A DNA stretch of 64,000 nucleotides. It comes from Desulfobacterales bacterium (lineage in GTDB: Bacteria; Desulfobacterota; Desulfobacteria; Desulfobacterales; JAHEIW01). The notes beneath the pieces are model-generated. The model did not search any database, had not been told where the DNA came from, and was given only the letters and a program-made list of their open reading frames with translations. A program made the translations under genes and the position numbers. Position 1 is the stretch's first letter, and each line of letters starts with the position of its first letter. Positions 55,212 through 64,000 of this stretch are shown here, one piece after another. The stretch spans positions 1-64,000 of the forward strand of contig JASJAN010000034.1 in NCBI GenBank assembly GCA_030066985.1. The letters are read 5' to 3'.

Positions 55212-57875
55212 ATGAGTTCGAATTTGCTCGAGAAGGCCTACACGCCCCATGAGGTTGAAAAACGGTGGTATCAATACTGGGAGGAGCACGATCTATTTGC
55301 TGCTGATGAAAAAAGCGCACAAAAAAGCTATTCTATCGTCATTCCGCCGCCGAATGTAACCGGTGTTCTGCATATGGGCCATGCCTTGAACAACACCCTG
55401 CAGGACATTCTGTGCCGCTACCGACGACTGCGCGGCGACAACGTGCTCTGGATGCCCGGGACAGACCATGCCGGAATCGCCACTCAAAACGTGGTTGAAA
55501 AAAAGCTGGCTGCCGAAAAAACGGATCGACACCAGCTGGGGCGCGAAAAATTTATCGCCGCCGTATGGGAGTGGCGCAAAAAGTATGGCGGTGAGATCAT
55601 CAACCAGTTAAAACGGCTGGGCGCATCCTGTGACTGGGATCGTGAGCGCTTTACCATGGATGAAGGCTTATCGCTTGCAGTGCGAAAAGTTTTTGTCGAT
55701 CTCTACGAGCAGGACTTGATATACCGCGGTAATTATATCATCAACTGGTGCCATCGCTGCCACACCGCACTGGCTGATCTTGAAGTCGAACACGAAGAAC
55801 GCGACGGGCACCTGTATCATATCCGCTATCCGTTTGCCGCAGGCAATGGCGCCATCGTAGTGGCCACCACCCGGCCCGAAACCATGCTCGGAGATACTGC
55901 GGTTGCTGTCCATCCGGATGACGATCGTTATCTGAATCTTCAATCCGAATCCGTTATCCTCCCGTTGATGGAAAGAGAAATACCGCTGATCAAAGACAGC
56001 TATGTAGACAAGTCATTTGGCACCGGTGGATTGAAAATCACACCGGCCCATGATCCCAACGACTTTGAAATCGCCATGCGCCACGACCTGCCCGCCATCA
56101 AGGTTATCGGCGATGACGGCAAGATGACCGCCGAAGCCGGCAAATTTGAGGGTCTGGATCGCTTTGACGCCCGCGAGGCCGTTATCGACGCTTTGAAGGA
56201 ACAAAAGTTGCTTGAAAATATCGAGCCCTATAAGCACAGTGTCGGTCATTGTTATCGCTGCCAGACAATGGTGGAGCCCAATCTTTCACGGCAATGGTTT
56301 GTTAAAGCCAAGCCCCTGGCCCGCAAGGCGATTGATGCGGTCAAAACCGGCAAGACCCGTATTATCCCGGACACCTGGGCCAAAACCTATTATGACTGGA
56401 TGGAAAATATCCGCGACTGGTGCATATCGCGCCAGATATGGTGGGGACATCAGATTCCGGCCTGGACCTGTGCAGACTGCAACGAGATCGTGGTTGCCAT
56501 GGAAGCGCCCCAATCCTGCCCACAATGCAGCAGTTCCAAACTGATACAGGAAACGGATGTGCTCGACACCTGGTTCAGTTCAGCTTTGTGGCCGTTTTCA
56601 ACAATGGGGTGGCCCGATAAGACGGCACTTTTAAAAACGTTTTACCCGACATCGGTTCTGGTCACCGCTTTTGACATCCTTTTCTTCTGGGTGGCACGGA
56701 TGATGATGATGGGTATTTACTTCATGAAAGACGTCCCTTTTGACGATGTTTATGTGCATGCACTGGTGCGGGATGAACACGGCAAAAAAATGAGCAAATC
56801 CACGGGTAACGTTATCGACCCGTTAACGGTCATCGAACAATACGGCACGGACGCCTTCCGCTTCACGTTAGCAGCATTTGCCGCCCAGGGCCGCGATGTC
56901 AAGATGTCTGAGAAGCGCATCGAGGGCTACCGCCATTTTGTCAACAAACTCTGGAACGCCGCTCGTTTTGCGCTGATGCATATCGATAGGCCCCACGAGA
57001 AGATCAACAGCGGTGCGCTATCACTACCGGATCGTTGGATTTTATCCCGTCTGAATGGGGTAACCAAGACCGTGTCTGAGGCGATCGATAGTTACCGCTT
57101 TAACGAAGCGGCCTCCGCAGTCTACAATTTTGTGTGGCATGAATTTTGTGATTGGTATCTTGAAGCCATCAAACCGGCCCTGTACGAAAAAGAGGGGCCT
57201 GAAAAACGGGCGACCACCCTGGGCGTCTTATGGCGCGTGATGCACGATACCTTGATCCTGCTGCACCCCTTTATGCCGTTTATCACCGAGGAAATCTGGC
57301 ACCATCTGCCTGGGACGCAGGACTCGATCATGAAAGCCGTTTTCCCGTCCGATCAGAAAGACCGTGACGCCATCGGTGCCGACCAAAAGGCTGAGGCGGA
57401 TATGAACCTGCTTATTGAGCTTATTTCAGCAATCCGCAATATCAGGGGGGAAATGAACATTTCGCCATCTAAAGCCCTGGCAGCGGTGGTTCAAACCCAG
57501 GATGCAAAAGTCAATGCGATAGTTGAACAGCAGCAGGAGTTGATTATCAATTTGGCCAGATTAACCGATTTGGAGGTCAATCAGAAGGCAAAAAAGCCAA
57601 AATCGTCGGCCACAGCCGTTATTGGAAATGCCACTATCTTTGTGCCCCTAGAGGGTATCATCGATTTTAACTTGGAAGCCCAGCGGCTTGACAAAGAAAT
57701 AAACAAACTCGCCAAAGAGCTGGCAACGGTCACCAAAAAGCTTGAAAATGAAAATTTTTTAAACAAAGCGCCGCAGGATGTCGTCGAACAGGTAAAGACC
57801 AAACATGAACACCTGCAAGAAAAGCAGCAAAAACTGGAGGCGCATTTAAACAGGATTAAAGATCTAGACACTTAA
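55212..57875 (+). CDS. valS: Valyl-tRNA synthetase
   Basis: An 887-residue class I synthetase that charges tRNA-Val. HIGH motif HMGH is at residues 54-57 in PPPNVTGVLHMGHAL; KMSKS is near 525 in GKKMSKSTGN. The editing CP1 domain has TTRPETMLGDTAVAVHPDD near 218. A C-terminal coiled coil (LDKEINKLAKELATVTKKLE) is the valine-enzyme arm. All typical. Confidence 0.98.
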   Translation: MSSNLLEKAYTPHEVEKRWYQYWEEHDLFAADEKSAQKSYSIVIPPPNVTGVLHMGHALNNTLQDILCRYRRLRGDNVLWMPGTDHAGIATQNVVEKKLAAEKTDRHQLGREKFIAAVWEWRKKYGGEIINQLKRLGASCDWDRERFTMDEGLSLAVRKVFVDLYEQDLIYRGNYIINWCHRCHTALADLEVEHEERDGHLYHIRYPFAAGNGAIVVATTRPETMLGDTAVAVHPDDDRYLNLQSESVILPLMEREIPLIKDSYVDKSFGTGGLKITPAHDPNDFEIAMRHDLPAIKVIGDDGKMTAEAGKFEGLDRFDAREAVIDALKEQKLLENIEPYKHSVGHCYRCQTMVEPNLSRQWFVKAKPLARKAIDAVKTGKTRIIPDTWAKTYYDWMENIRDWCISRQIWWGHQIPAWTCADCNEIVVAMEAPQSCPQCSSSKLIQETDVLDTWFSSALWPFSTMGWPDKTALLKTFYPTSVLVTAFDILFFWVARMMMMGIYFMKDVPFDDVYVHALVRDEHGKKMSKSTGNVIDPLTVIEQYGTDAFRFTLAAFAAQGRDVKMSEKRIEGYRHFVNKLWNAARFALMHIDRPHEKINSGALSLPDRWILSRLNGVTKTVSEAIDSYRFNEAASAVYNFVWHEFCDWYLEAIKPALYEKEGPEKRATTLGVLWRVMHDTLILLHPFMPFITEEIWHHLPGTQDSIMKAVFPSDQKDRDAIGADQKAEADMNLLIELISAIRNIRGEMNISPSKALAAVVQTQDAKVNAIVEQQQELIINLARLTDLEVNQKAKKPKSSATAVIGNATIFVPLEGIIDFNLEAQRLDKEINKLAKELATVTKKLENENFLNKAPQDVVEQVKTKHEHLQEKQQKLEAHLNRIKDLDT

Positions 57876-57882
57876 ACATCTG

Positions 57883-58001
57883 TTTTGCGTTGCGAGTATC
57901 GGGTTTCGCGCTGAATCTGAGATAATACGAATAAACATTGACAATATGTACCCCGCAACGCGCAACACGTAATTCGCAACCCGTAACACGCAACCCCGCC
58001 A
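57883..58001. repeat. Intergenic degenerate repeat between valS and the rhomboid gene
   Basis: The stretch 57955-58000 is built of near copies of CGCAACACG and CGCAACCCG; TTGCGTTGCGAG and GGGTTTCGCGC at about 57888-57912 are in inverted orientation. Probably a non-coding hairpin-forming repeat. Confidence 0.5.
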
Positions 58002-58973
58002 ATGATCCCTTTACGCGACACAACACCCACGCGCCATTTTCCGGTTGTCAACACGACGATCATCGCCATCAATATCGTGGTGTATTTTTTGCAGCTGGCG
58101 CAGGGCGATGAGATTAACCACTTCATTTACATATACGGCCTGGTGCCGGCGCGCTATTCACTTCCCCAGATTGCCGACTATTTTACATTTGGCCAGCAAG
58201 CATTTTCACTGCTGTCATTCATGTTTTTGCATGGCAGTTTCTGGCATATCCTGGGTAATATGTGGTCTCTTTATATCTTCGGTGATAACGTCGAAGACCA
58301 CCTCGGCCCCATCCGCTATGCAGTATTTTATTTGTTGTGCGGCGTTGCATCCGGGCTTTCACACCTGGTGTTGAACCTGCATTCGAATTTACCGACCATC
58401 GGCGCCAGCGGTGCGATCGCCGGCGTAATGGGAGCTTATTTTATTTTGCACCCTCGGTCAAAAATCCTAACCCTTATACCGATTATTTTTATCCCCTATT
58501 TTATCAATATCCCGGCCTTTATATTTTTGGGCTTATGGTTTCTGTTACAGTTTATCAATGCCGCCAGCAGCCAGGGTGTTGGGGGCGGCATCGCCTGGTG
58601 GGCTCATATTGGCGGTTTTATCTTCGGTCTTCTTTTTTTGAAGTTGTTCGATGCGCTGCCGGTTACGGATATGTCACGCCGCATCCGCCATTACACCACC
58701 AAGAAAAAAACACCTCGACTGCAGGTCATCCGTCCTGCGGCTTCCGGTAATGATCAGCACCTGTATGGCCTGATCAAGATTACGCCGCATGAGGCTGCAG
58801 CCGGCACCCGCAAACTGGTCAATATTCCACTGGGGTTCAAAAAGAGAATGTTCAATGTCAAGGTGCCGGCCGGCATTGCCAACGGGACGGTTTTGCGACT
58901 AAAGGGTTTGGGACAGCGCTACGGAACACAGGCAAAGGGGGATCTGTATCTAAAGGTCTTAATTGAGTCTTAG
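58002..58973 (+). CDS. Rhomboid-family intramembrane protease with a C-terminal DnaJ_C-like domain
   Basis: A 323-residue protein. Residues about 18-220 are a six-helix rhomboid: the catalytic serine is in GASGAIAGVMG near 136 and the catalytic histidine in AHIGGFIFG near 202; HGSFWHILGNMWSLYIFGD is the conserved loop. Residues about 250-323 (LIKITPHEAAAGTRKLVNIP, VKVPAGIANGTVLRLKGLGQ, GDLYLKVLI) look like the C-terminal substrate-binding domain of DnaJ/CbpA, on the cytoplasmic side. Both active residues are there, so it should be an active protease. The joined chaperone-like part may help present substrates (inference). Confidence 0.85.
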   Translation: MIPLRDTTPTRHFPVVNTTIIAINIVVYFLQLAQGDEINHFIYIYGLVPARYSLPQIADYFTFGQQAFSLLSFMFLHGSFWHILGNMWSLYIFGDNVEDHLGPIRYAVFYLLCGVASGLSHLVLNLHSNLPTIGASGAIAGVMGAYFILHPRSKILTLIPIIFIPYFINIPAFIFLGLWFLLQFINAASSQGVGGGIAWWAHIGGFIFGLLFLKLFDALPVTDMSRRIRHYTTKKKTPRLQVIRPAASGNDQHLYGLIKITPHEAAAGTRKLVNIPLGFKKRMFNVKVPAGIANGTVLRLKGLGQRYGTQAKGDLYLKVLIES

Positions 58974-59013
58974 ACGTTTATCATAGATAAGTGATCTAAG
59001 GTTGGAAGTGATT

Positions 59014-59096
59014 CTAAAGTGACTAAAGTTAAGGAGTTCCCTCATTTTAAATTTGAGTGCCGGTGCGAAGCCACACGATAACTTTAGTCACTTTAG
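59014..59096. terminator. Long perfect inverted repeat between convergent genes
   Basis: An 18-base arm, CTAAAGTGACTAAAGTTA at 59014-59031, pairs exactly with 59079-59096. Further CTTTAG and TTTTAGGC words follow. It separates the 3' ends of the rhomboid and response-regulator genes and probably stops both transcripts; it also resembles the other intergenic repeats in the window. Confidence 0.65.
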
Positions 59097-59129
59097 CTCA
59101 TTTTAGGCATTTTAGGCACTCTTTTTATG

Positions 59130-60077
59130 CTAAGCTTTGGCTTTGGACTGGACATGGGGTTCAGCCAGCAGGACCGTAACGCGGTTGCGCCCATTTTGTT
59201 TCGAAAAATACATCGCCTGGTCTGCTCGCCGAATAAAAGCGGATAGTTCTTCTTTAGGATAATACTGGGTCACCCCGATGCTGATGGTGATCTTTGCAGA
59301 TTGATCGGGCGTCGGTGTAAAGTTTTCAGCTTCCAGCGTTGAACGGATGCGCTGGGCAACTGTCTTGGCTTCGTCGCCATTGGTTTCCGGGAGGATCACC
59401 GTAAATTCCTCCCCACCGTAACGATACGCAGAGTCATTAATTCTCAAACATTCTTTGATAATCTGGCTAAAACGCACCAGGACCTTATCGCCTTCCAGAT
59501 GGCCATAGCTATCGTTAAACTTTTTGAAATTATCAATATCCAGCAGCAGCAAAGAAAGCGGATGTTTGTATCGGTTAAAGCGGTCCACTTCCAGCTCGAG
59601 CTGCGAATAGAATGATCTGGAATTGTAAAGCTTGGTCAGGCCGTCTGTTGTGGCAAGTTTTTGCAGCTTTTCCATCATCCGGGTACGTTCGGTACTCAAC
59701 TGACGCTCTTTGAGCACCCGTCTCATTCTGAGCAACAGCTCTTCAAGCCGCACCGGTTTGATGACAAAATCACTGGCGCCGATATTGATCGCTTCTTCAT
59801 AGGAATAGTCATCACTGTAACCCGTAACCACAATGACATCGGCACCGTTTTTTTGCTTGATGATCTTGGTCAGTTCAAGTCCCCCCATTCCCGGCAGTCG
59901 AATGTCGGTAATCACCACGGCGAAATCATTATTATCAACTAATTCAAGCGCTTCTTCAGCAGAGGCTGCTGCTGTGGGATCAAAGCCGGCGTTGGCAATA
60001 TACTCGTGTATCGTATTTCTGACGCTGGAATCGTCATCGACGATTAATACACGAACTTTTGATGTCTTTTTGGCCAT
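59130..60077 (-). CDS. Response regulator with GGDEF output domain (diguanylate cyclase)
   Basis: A 315-residue PleD/WspR-like protein. The receiver domain (1-125) has the acidic pair in VDDDSS near 14, the phospho-acceptor Asp58 in ITDIRLPGM and Lys near 108 in FVIKPVR. A short linker helix leads to a GGDEF domain (about 150-305) with active loop YRYGGEEF near 221 and the inhibitory RXXD site (RIND) five residues before it. It should make c-di-GMP when phosphorylated. No cognate kinase is adjacent. PilZ proteins at 27.9 and 29.2 kb are possible receivers. Confidence 0.93.
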   Translation of the reverse strand: MAKKTSKVRVLIVDDDSSVRNTIHEYIANAGFDPTAAASAEEALELVDNNDFAVVITDIRLPGMGGLELTKIIKQKNGADVIVVTGYSDDYSYEEAINIGASDFVIKPVRLEELLLRMRRVLKERQLSTERTRMMEKLQKLATTDGLTKLYNSRSFYSQLELEVDRFNRYKHPLSLLLLDIDNFKKFNDSYGHLEGDKVLVRFSQIIKECLRINDSAYRYGGEEFTVILPETNGDEAKTVAQRIRSTLEAENFTPTPDQSAKITISIGVTQYYPKEELSAFIRRADQAMYFSKQNGRNRVTVLLAEPHVQSKAKA

Positions 60078-60119
60078 GAGCGTAATGAAATTTCTACCTG
60101 ATCCGTCGGGGAGCCGGGG

Positions 60120-60149
60120 TTGACAGGATTTAATAAAAATTGATAGGTA
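60120..60149 (+). promoter_or_regulatory. Possible promoter of lepA
   Basis: TTGACA at 60120-60125, 18 bases, TAGGTA at 60144-60149. A perfect -35 but a weak -10, and about 140 bases before the lepA start. Confidence 0.3.
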
Positions 60150-60286
60150 AACGCTTTTATTTTGTGTATTATATTAATATATCCAGAAAGGCAATTTGTG
60201 TCAACTGACTTTTAGATTCTTCAACACTTTCAAGTGTCTAGCGATACCAAGATGCAGAAAGCCTTACAACTATTCAATCAAACAAG

Positions 60287-62083
60287 ATGCAATATATTAG
60301 AAATTTCAGCATTATCGCCCATATCGACCACGGCAAATCCACATTATCCGATCGGCTTATTCAGGCAGCGGATATGGTGTCCGATCGGGATTTTAAAAAC
60401 CAAATTCTCGATACCATGGATATTGAACGTGAGCGCGGCATTACAATCAAAAGCCAAACGATTTGCCTGCCCTACACCGCTGATGACCAACAATCCTATT
60501 TTTTAAATCTGATCGACACACCCGGTCATGTCGACTTTAGTTATGAAGTTTCACGAGCCCTGGCGGCCTGCGAGGGCGCACTGCTGTTGGTCGACGCCAG
60601 TCAGGGCGTCGAAGCCCAAACCCTGGCAAATCTGTACCTGGCCATGGAACATGATCTGGAAATTCTGCCGGTCATTAATAAAATTGATCTGCCATCGGCG
60701 GATATCGATCGAGTTAAAAAGCAGATCGAAGAGGACCTGGGGCTTGATCCGGAAGCTGCGCTCCTGGTCTCGGCCAAGCAGGGAATTGGCATCGAGCAGG
60801 TCTTTGAGGCGATAGTCAGAAAATTGCCGCCACCCGAAGGCAGTGTCGATGAGCCTTTGCAGGCGCTTATTTTTGATTCTCATTATGATTCCTATCGCGG
60901 TACCGTCGTTCATCTGCGTATCATTCACGGGCAGATCAAACCTGGAGATACCATCATTTTTAAATCCAACCAGGCGGCCTATCGTATCGAGGAAGTTGGC
61001 ATTTTTCAGCTAAAGCGCACCCCGCTAAAAACGCTTTCCGCCGGACAGGTGGGTTACATTATTGCCGGCATCAAAAAAATCAGTGACACCCGCTGCGGTG
61101 ATACCATCACCCACCAAGACCAGCCCTGCGAAGCGGCTTTGCCGGGTTTCAAAATGACAAAACCGGTGGTTTTTTCTTCCATCTACCCAACGGCATCGGA
61201 CGGTTATGAGGAGTTGGCGGTCGCTATGGAAAAACTGAGCCTGAACGATGCCGCCCTGGTTTACGATAAAGACAGCTCGGTGGCTCTGGGTTTTGGCTTC
61301 CGCTGCGGATTTTTAGGATTGTTGCATCTTGAAGTGGTCCAAGAAAGACTGGAGCGTGAATATGATCTATCCCTTATTTTGACTGCACCATCGGTTCAGT
61401 ACCAGCTCGTCATGAATGACGGTGCTGAGATTACCATCGACAATCCAGCTTACTATCCGGATCCGACCCGGATTGAAAAGACGCGCGAGCCCTATATTCG
61501 TGCCTCCATTATCATACCGGATCGCTATATGGGAGCGGTGATGAATCTGTGCCTTGAGCGCCGCGGCTTTAACAAGACCTATCACTACCTGATCAGTGAT
61601 CGCATGGAGATGATATTCGAAATGCCGCTAGCCGAGGTCATCTATGATTTTTACGATCGACTCAAGTCCATTACCCAGGGATACGGCTCCTTTGACTATG
61701 ATCTGCTGGATTATCGCGATACCGATCTGGTCAAATTGGATATTCTGATCAACGGTGAACGGGTGGATGCCTTATCGCAGCTGGTTCACAAAGACAATGC
61801 TGTCAGCAGAGCCCGCGCTGCCTGCGAAAAATTGCGCCAGGAAATACCAAAGCAAATGTTCAAAATCGCCATCCAGGGGGCAATCGGCGGAAACATTATT
61901 GCCCGCAAAACGGTTTCAGCCCTGCGAAAAGATGTCACCGCAAAATGTTATGGCGGCGATATTACGCGCAAGCGTAAATTGCTCGAAAAACAAAAAAAGG
62001 GCAAAAAGCGGATGAAAATGGTGGGTAAAGTAATGATCCCCCAGTCGGCGTTTTTGGCGGTTCTTAAGTCCGATTCGGATTAG
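60287..62083 (+). CDS. lepA: Elongation factor 4 (LepA)
   Basis: A 598-residue translational GTPase. G1 AHIDHGKST is at residues 11-19, with [15 protein letters not shown] and NKIDLPSAD following. The LepA-specific C-terminal domain is present (GGDITRKRKLLEKQKKGKKR near 560). It helps ribosome assembly or back-translocation. Normal length. Confidence 0.97.
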   Translation: MQYIRNFSIIAHIDHGKSTLSDRLIQAADMVSDRDFKNQILDTMDIERERGITIKSQTICLPYTADDQQSYFLNLIDTPGHVDFSYEVSRALAACEGALLLVDASQGVEAQTLANLYLAMEHDLEILPVINKIDLPSADIDRVKKQIEEDLGLDPEAALLVSAKQGIGIEQVFEAIVRKLPPPEGSVDEPLQALIFDSHYDSYRGTVVHLRIIHGQIKPGDTIIFKSNQAAYRIEEVGIFQLKRTPLKTLSAGQVGYIIAGIKKISDTRCGDTITHQDQPCEAALPGFKMTKPVVFSSIYPTASDGYEELAVAMEKLSLNDAALVYDKDSSVALGFGFRCGFLGLLHLEVVQERLEREYDLSLILTAPSVQYQLVMNDGAEITIDNPAYYPDPTRIEKTREPYIRASIIIPDRYMGAVMNLCLERRGFNKTYHYLISDRMEMIFEMPLAEVIYDFYDRLKSITQGYGSFDYDLLDYRDTDLVKLDILINGERVDALSQLVHKDNAVSRARAACEKLRQEIPKQMFKIAIQGAIGGNIIARKTVSALRKDVTAKCYGGDITRKRKLLEKQKKGKKRMKMVGKVMIPQSAFLAVLKSDSD

Positions 62084-62117
62084 TTCATCTCGGATTTCAG
62101 ATTGCGGATTGATCGGA

Positions 62118-62132
62118 CGGGGATAAACCCCG
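62118..62132. repeat. Hairpin/repeat CGGGG-ATAAA-CCCCG after lepA
   Basis: Exact 5-base arms inside GGACGGGGATAAACCCCGCC, about 35 bases after the lepA stop. This word is a common repeated intergenic sequence in many bacterial genomes; here it may also help end the lepA transcript. Confidence 0.5.
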
Positions 62133-62361
62133 CCCCTACATCTGCCCTCCTAACTAAAGCCTATGAGCTATTTGCCTGCTTGCTTCGGCGTAGCTCGGAA
62201 GAGCGTAGACGGGACACCTGAAACCTTTTTAATTGATCCCTAATATTTGACACTCTACTTCTATATAGGAATCGAAAATAAAATATTTTATAATTGGCAA
62301 TTATGCTTTATTGTATATCCAGTGGTTCATTTAAAATTTCGAAAGGATTAAAAAAAGATCC

Positions 62362-63657
62362 ATGGGTAAAACCGTTGCTGAAAAAATATTCGATTCGCAT
62401 CTGATCGACAAACCGTCTGATGACGTGCACGTGTTGAAATTGGACGCCGTCTTCTGCCATGAAATTACAACCCCAATGGCCATTACCGATCTGATCGCAC
62501 GGGGCAAAGACCGCGTTTTTGATCCCACAAAAATCAAAGCGGTCATCGACCACGTTACACCGGCCAAGGATTCGAAGACGGCCACCCAGGGCAAGATTCT
62601 AAGGGACTGGGCCCGACGTCACGAGATTCGCGATTTTTTCGATATCGGTCGTAACGGCATCTGTCATGCCCTGTTTCCGGAGCAGGGATTCGTGCGACCG
62701 GGATATACCATCATTATGGGTGATTCGCATACCTGCACCCACGGTGCTTTTGGCGCTTTTGCCGCCGGCGTGGGAACCACGGATCTGGAAGTGGGGATTT
62801 TAAAAGGCATCTGTGCCTTCAATTATCCCCAAACCATCAAAATTGACATTACGGGAAACCTGCCGGAAGGTGTTTTTGCCAAAGATGTGATTTTATCCAT
62901 CATCGGCCGTATTGGCGTGAATGGCGCCACCAATAAAGTAATTGAATTTAGCGGACCGGTGGTAACCGCAATGAGCATGGACTCGCGCATGACGCTGTGC
63001 AACATGGCAGTCGAAGCCGGCGCCACCTGCGGTATCTGCTACGCCGATCAAACCACTGTTGACTATTTATGGCCTTTTATTGAAAATGAGTACACGGATA
63101 AGAAAGCCGCCTTGAATGCCTTTAAGGCCTTTTGGCCGGATGCGGATGCCAGCTACGACAATGTCATTGAGCACGATGTATCGGATCTGCAGCCTTTGGT
63201 CACCGATGGGTTTAAGCCTGACAACGTCAAGCCAGTCAAAGAAATGGGTGCCACCGCCATTGATCAGATTTACATTGGATCCTGCACCAACGGCCGTATT
63301 GAGGATCTAAGAATTGCTGCCAAGGTTTTAAAAGGGCAAAAAATCAGTGACGATGTCCGCGGTATCGTATCGCCGGCCACCCCCACAATATTTCAACAGG
63401 CACTGGCCGAGGGCATCATTGGCATCTTTATGGATGCCGGTTTTTGTGTGACCAATCCGACCTGTGGTGCCTGTTTGGGCATGAGCAGCGGTGTTCTGGC
63501 AGAAGGCGAGGTGTGCGCTGCGACCACCAACCGCAATTTTAGCGGCCGCATGGGGAAAGGCGGCATGATTCACTTAATGAGCCCGGCCACCGCCGCGGCC
63601 TCCGCTATTGCTGGTAGGATCACCAATTCGCCGCTTTTTAGCGGAGGCAGTAAATAA
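62362..63657 (+). CDS. leuC: 3-isopropylmalate dehydratase, large subunit
   Basis: A 431-residue aconitase-superfamily protein. The 4Fe-4S ligands are the cysteines in YIGSCTNGR near 305 and NPTCGACLG near 367-372; GDSHTCTHGAFG is near 115. It is the shorter, archaeal-like form of LeuC (about 420-430 residues), paired with a separate small subunit. Homoaconitase or 2,3-dimethylmalate dehydratase activity cannot be excluded for this subgroup. The start of leuD follows. Confidence 0.9.
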   Translation: MGKTVAEKIFDSHLIDKPSDDVHVLKLDAVFCHEITTPMAITDLIARGKDRVFDPTKIKAVIDHVTPAKDSKTATQGKILRDWARRHEIRDFFDIGRNGICHALFPEQGFVRPGYTIIMGDSHTCTHGAFGAFAAGVGTTDLEVGILKGICAFNYPQTIKIDITGNLPEGVFAKDVILSIIGRIGVNGATNKVIEFSGPVVTAMSMDSRMTLCNMAVEAGATCGICYADQTTVDYLWPFIENEYTDKKAALNAFKAFWPDADASYDNVIEHDVSDLQPLVTDGFKPDNVKPVKEMGATAIDQIYIGSCTNGRIEDLRIAAKVLKGQKISDDVRGIVSPATPTIFQQALAEGIIGIFMDAGFCVTNPTCGACLGMSSGVLAEGEVCAATTNRNFSGRMGKGGMIHLMSPATAAASAIAGRITNSPLFSGGSK

Positions 63658-63666
63658 AAAAACGAC

Positions 63667-63730
63667 CACGAAAACACGAAATTTAAAAAGCACGAAAAAC
63701 ATCTTTCGTGTCTCCATATTTTCGTGCTTT
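63667..63730. repeat. Inverted repeat between leuC and leuD (CACGAAA / TTTCGTG)
   Basis: CACGAAAACACGAAA and, further on, TTTCGTGTCTCC...TTTTCGTG form an imperfect stem. The same style as the ACCACAAAG repeat at 12288. It separates two genes of one operon and so may reduce leuD expression. Confidence 0.55.
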
Positions 63731-63776
63731 GGGGGTTAAAAAAATGCATATTCTATCTGGAGGCATATAGTAAATC

Positions 63777-64000
63777 ATGGATACTGAGAAAAACTTCAGC
63801 GGCAAGGTTCTTTTCCTAGACCGCGCGGATATCAACACCGACGAAATCATTGCTGCAAAATATCTGACTGAAATTACCCGCACAGCATTGGGACCGCACC
63901 TCTTTGAAGATCTTAACCTGAAAGGCTTTCAGGGACAGGATGATATCAGCGGTAAAAATGTCATCATCACGCGGGCAAACTTTGGCTGCGGCTCGTCGCG
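63777..64000 (+). CDS. leuD: 3-isopropylmalate dehydratase, small subunit, N-terminal part
   Basis: From the ATG at 63777 the frame stays open to the window edge (about 74 residues). NTDEIIAAKYLTE and FGCGSSR are the conserved small-subunit motifs. GGAGG lies 13 bases upstream. With leuC it would form the isomerase of leucine biosynthesis. Confidence 0.9.
   Translation, partial: MDTEKNFSGKVLFLDRADINTDEIIAAKYLTEITRTALGPHLFEDLNLKGFQGQDDISGKNVIITRANFGCGSS

Noticed and set aside
1-64000. CRISPR array
   Set aside because: No regularly spaced direct repeats were seen; the repeats present are single palindromic spacers.

Overview
The window looks like a chromosomal segment of an anaerobic sulfate-reducing bacterium of the Desulfobacterota (Desulfobacteraceae/Desulfosarcinaceae-like). 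The evidence is a complete Qrc-type menaquinone reductase operon, the siroheme-dependent alternative haem pathway genes ahbC and ahbD around hemB, System II cytochrome c maturation genes, an AMP-forming acetyl-CoA synthetase, and a mosaic of short inverted repeats typical of such genomes. This placement is inferred from gene content only; no 16S gene is present.

Layout. 1-6.8 kb: 5' end of acs (minus strand), a ClpX-like AAA+ unfoldase, ahbC-hemB-ahbD, and a CBS-ACT protein. 6.9-12.2 kb (minus): an orphan protein that looks like an EAD-type adaptor domain joined to a PLD-like domain, then comEC and murA. 12.4-20.7 kb (minus): resB, ccsA, qrcABCD and a previously easy-to-miss 52-residue membrane protein, closed by a strong terminator. 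21-26.1 kb: a basic wHTH protein, a UvrD-type helicase, zinc-ribbon proteins and a PpiD-like foldase. 26.4 kb: tRNA-Ala with its own promoter.

26.5-37.2 kb is an AT-rich accessory region beside tRNA-Ala. It starts with a decayed tyrosine integrase. It holds two PilZ proteins, a GGDEF gene cut in two and separated by what looks like a 2.4-kb inversion, and then a signalling block: FHA protein, Ser/Thr kinase, a large protein ending in a degenerate GGDEF-like domain, and an HDOD protein.

37.4-49.5 kb returns to housekeeping genes: GerMN protein, a second-type EF-G, BepA-like protease, parA-parB, a NYN protein, an IspH-UbiA fusion, plsY, an Smr protein, a GT9 glycosyltransferase and a periplasmic cyclophilin. 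49.8-52.7 kb: a sigma-54-like promoter, two short tandem copies of the MotA TM1-TM2 hairpin, a full MotA-like and a MotB/OmpA-like protein, then a 79-bp inverted-repeat element, an integrase C-terminal fragment and tRNA-Phe. 52.8-64 kb: rsmE, a very acidic protein, valS, a rhomboid-DnaJ_C fusion, a response-regulator diguanylate cyclase, lepA, leuC and the start of leuD.

Functionally, three threads stand out. First, haem synthesis (ahbC, hemB, ahbD) and cytochrome c assembly (resB, ccsA) sit near the multihaem Qrc complex they would serve. Second, the accessory region is rich in phosphothreonine and c-di-GMP signalling parts. Third, the stator-like cluster with its amplified MotA N-termini is the best candidate for something not previously described.
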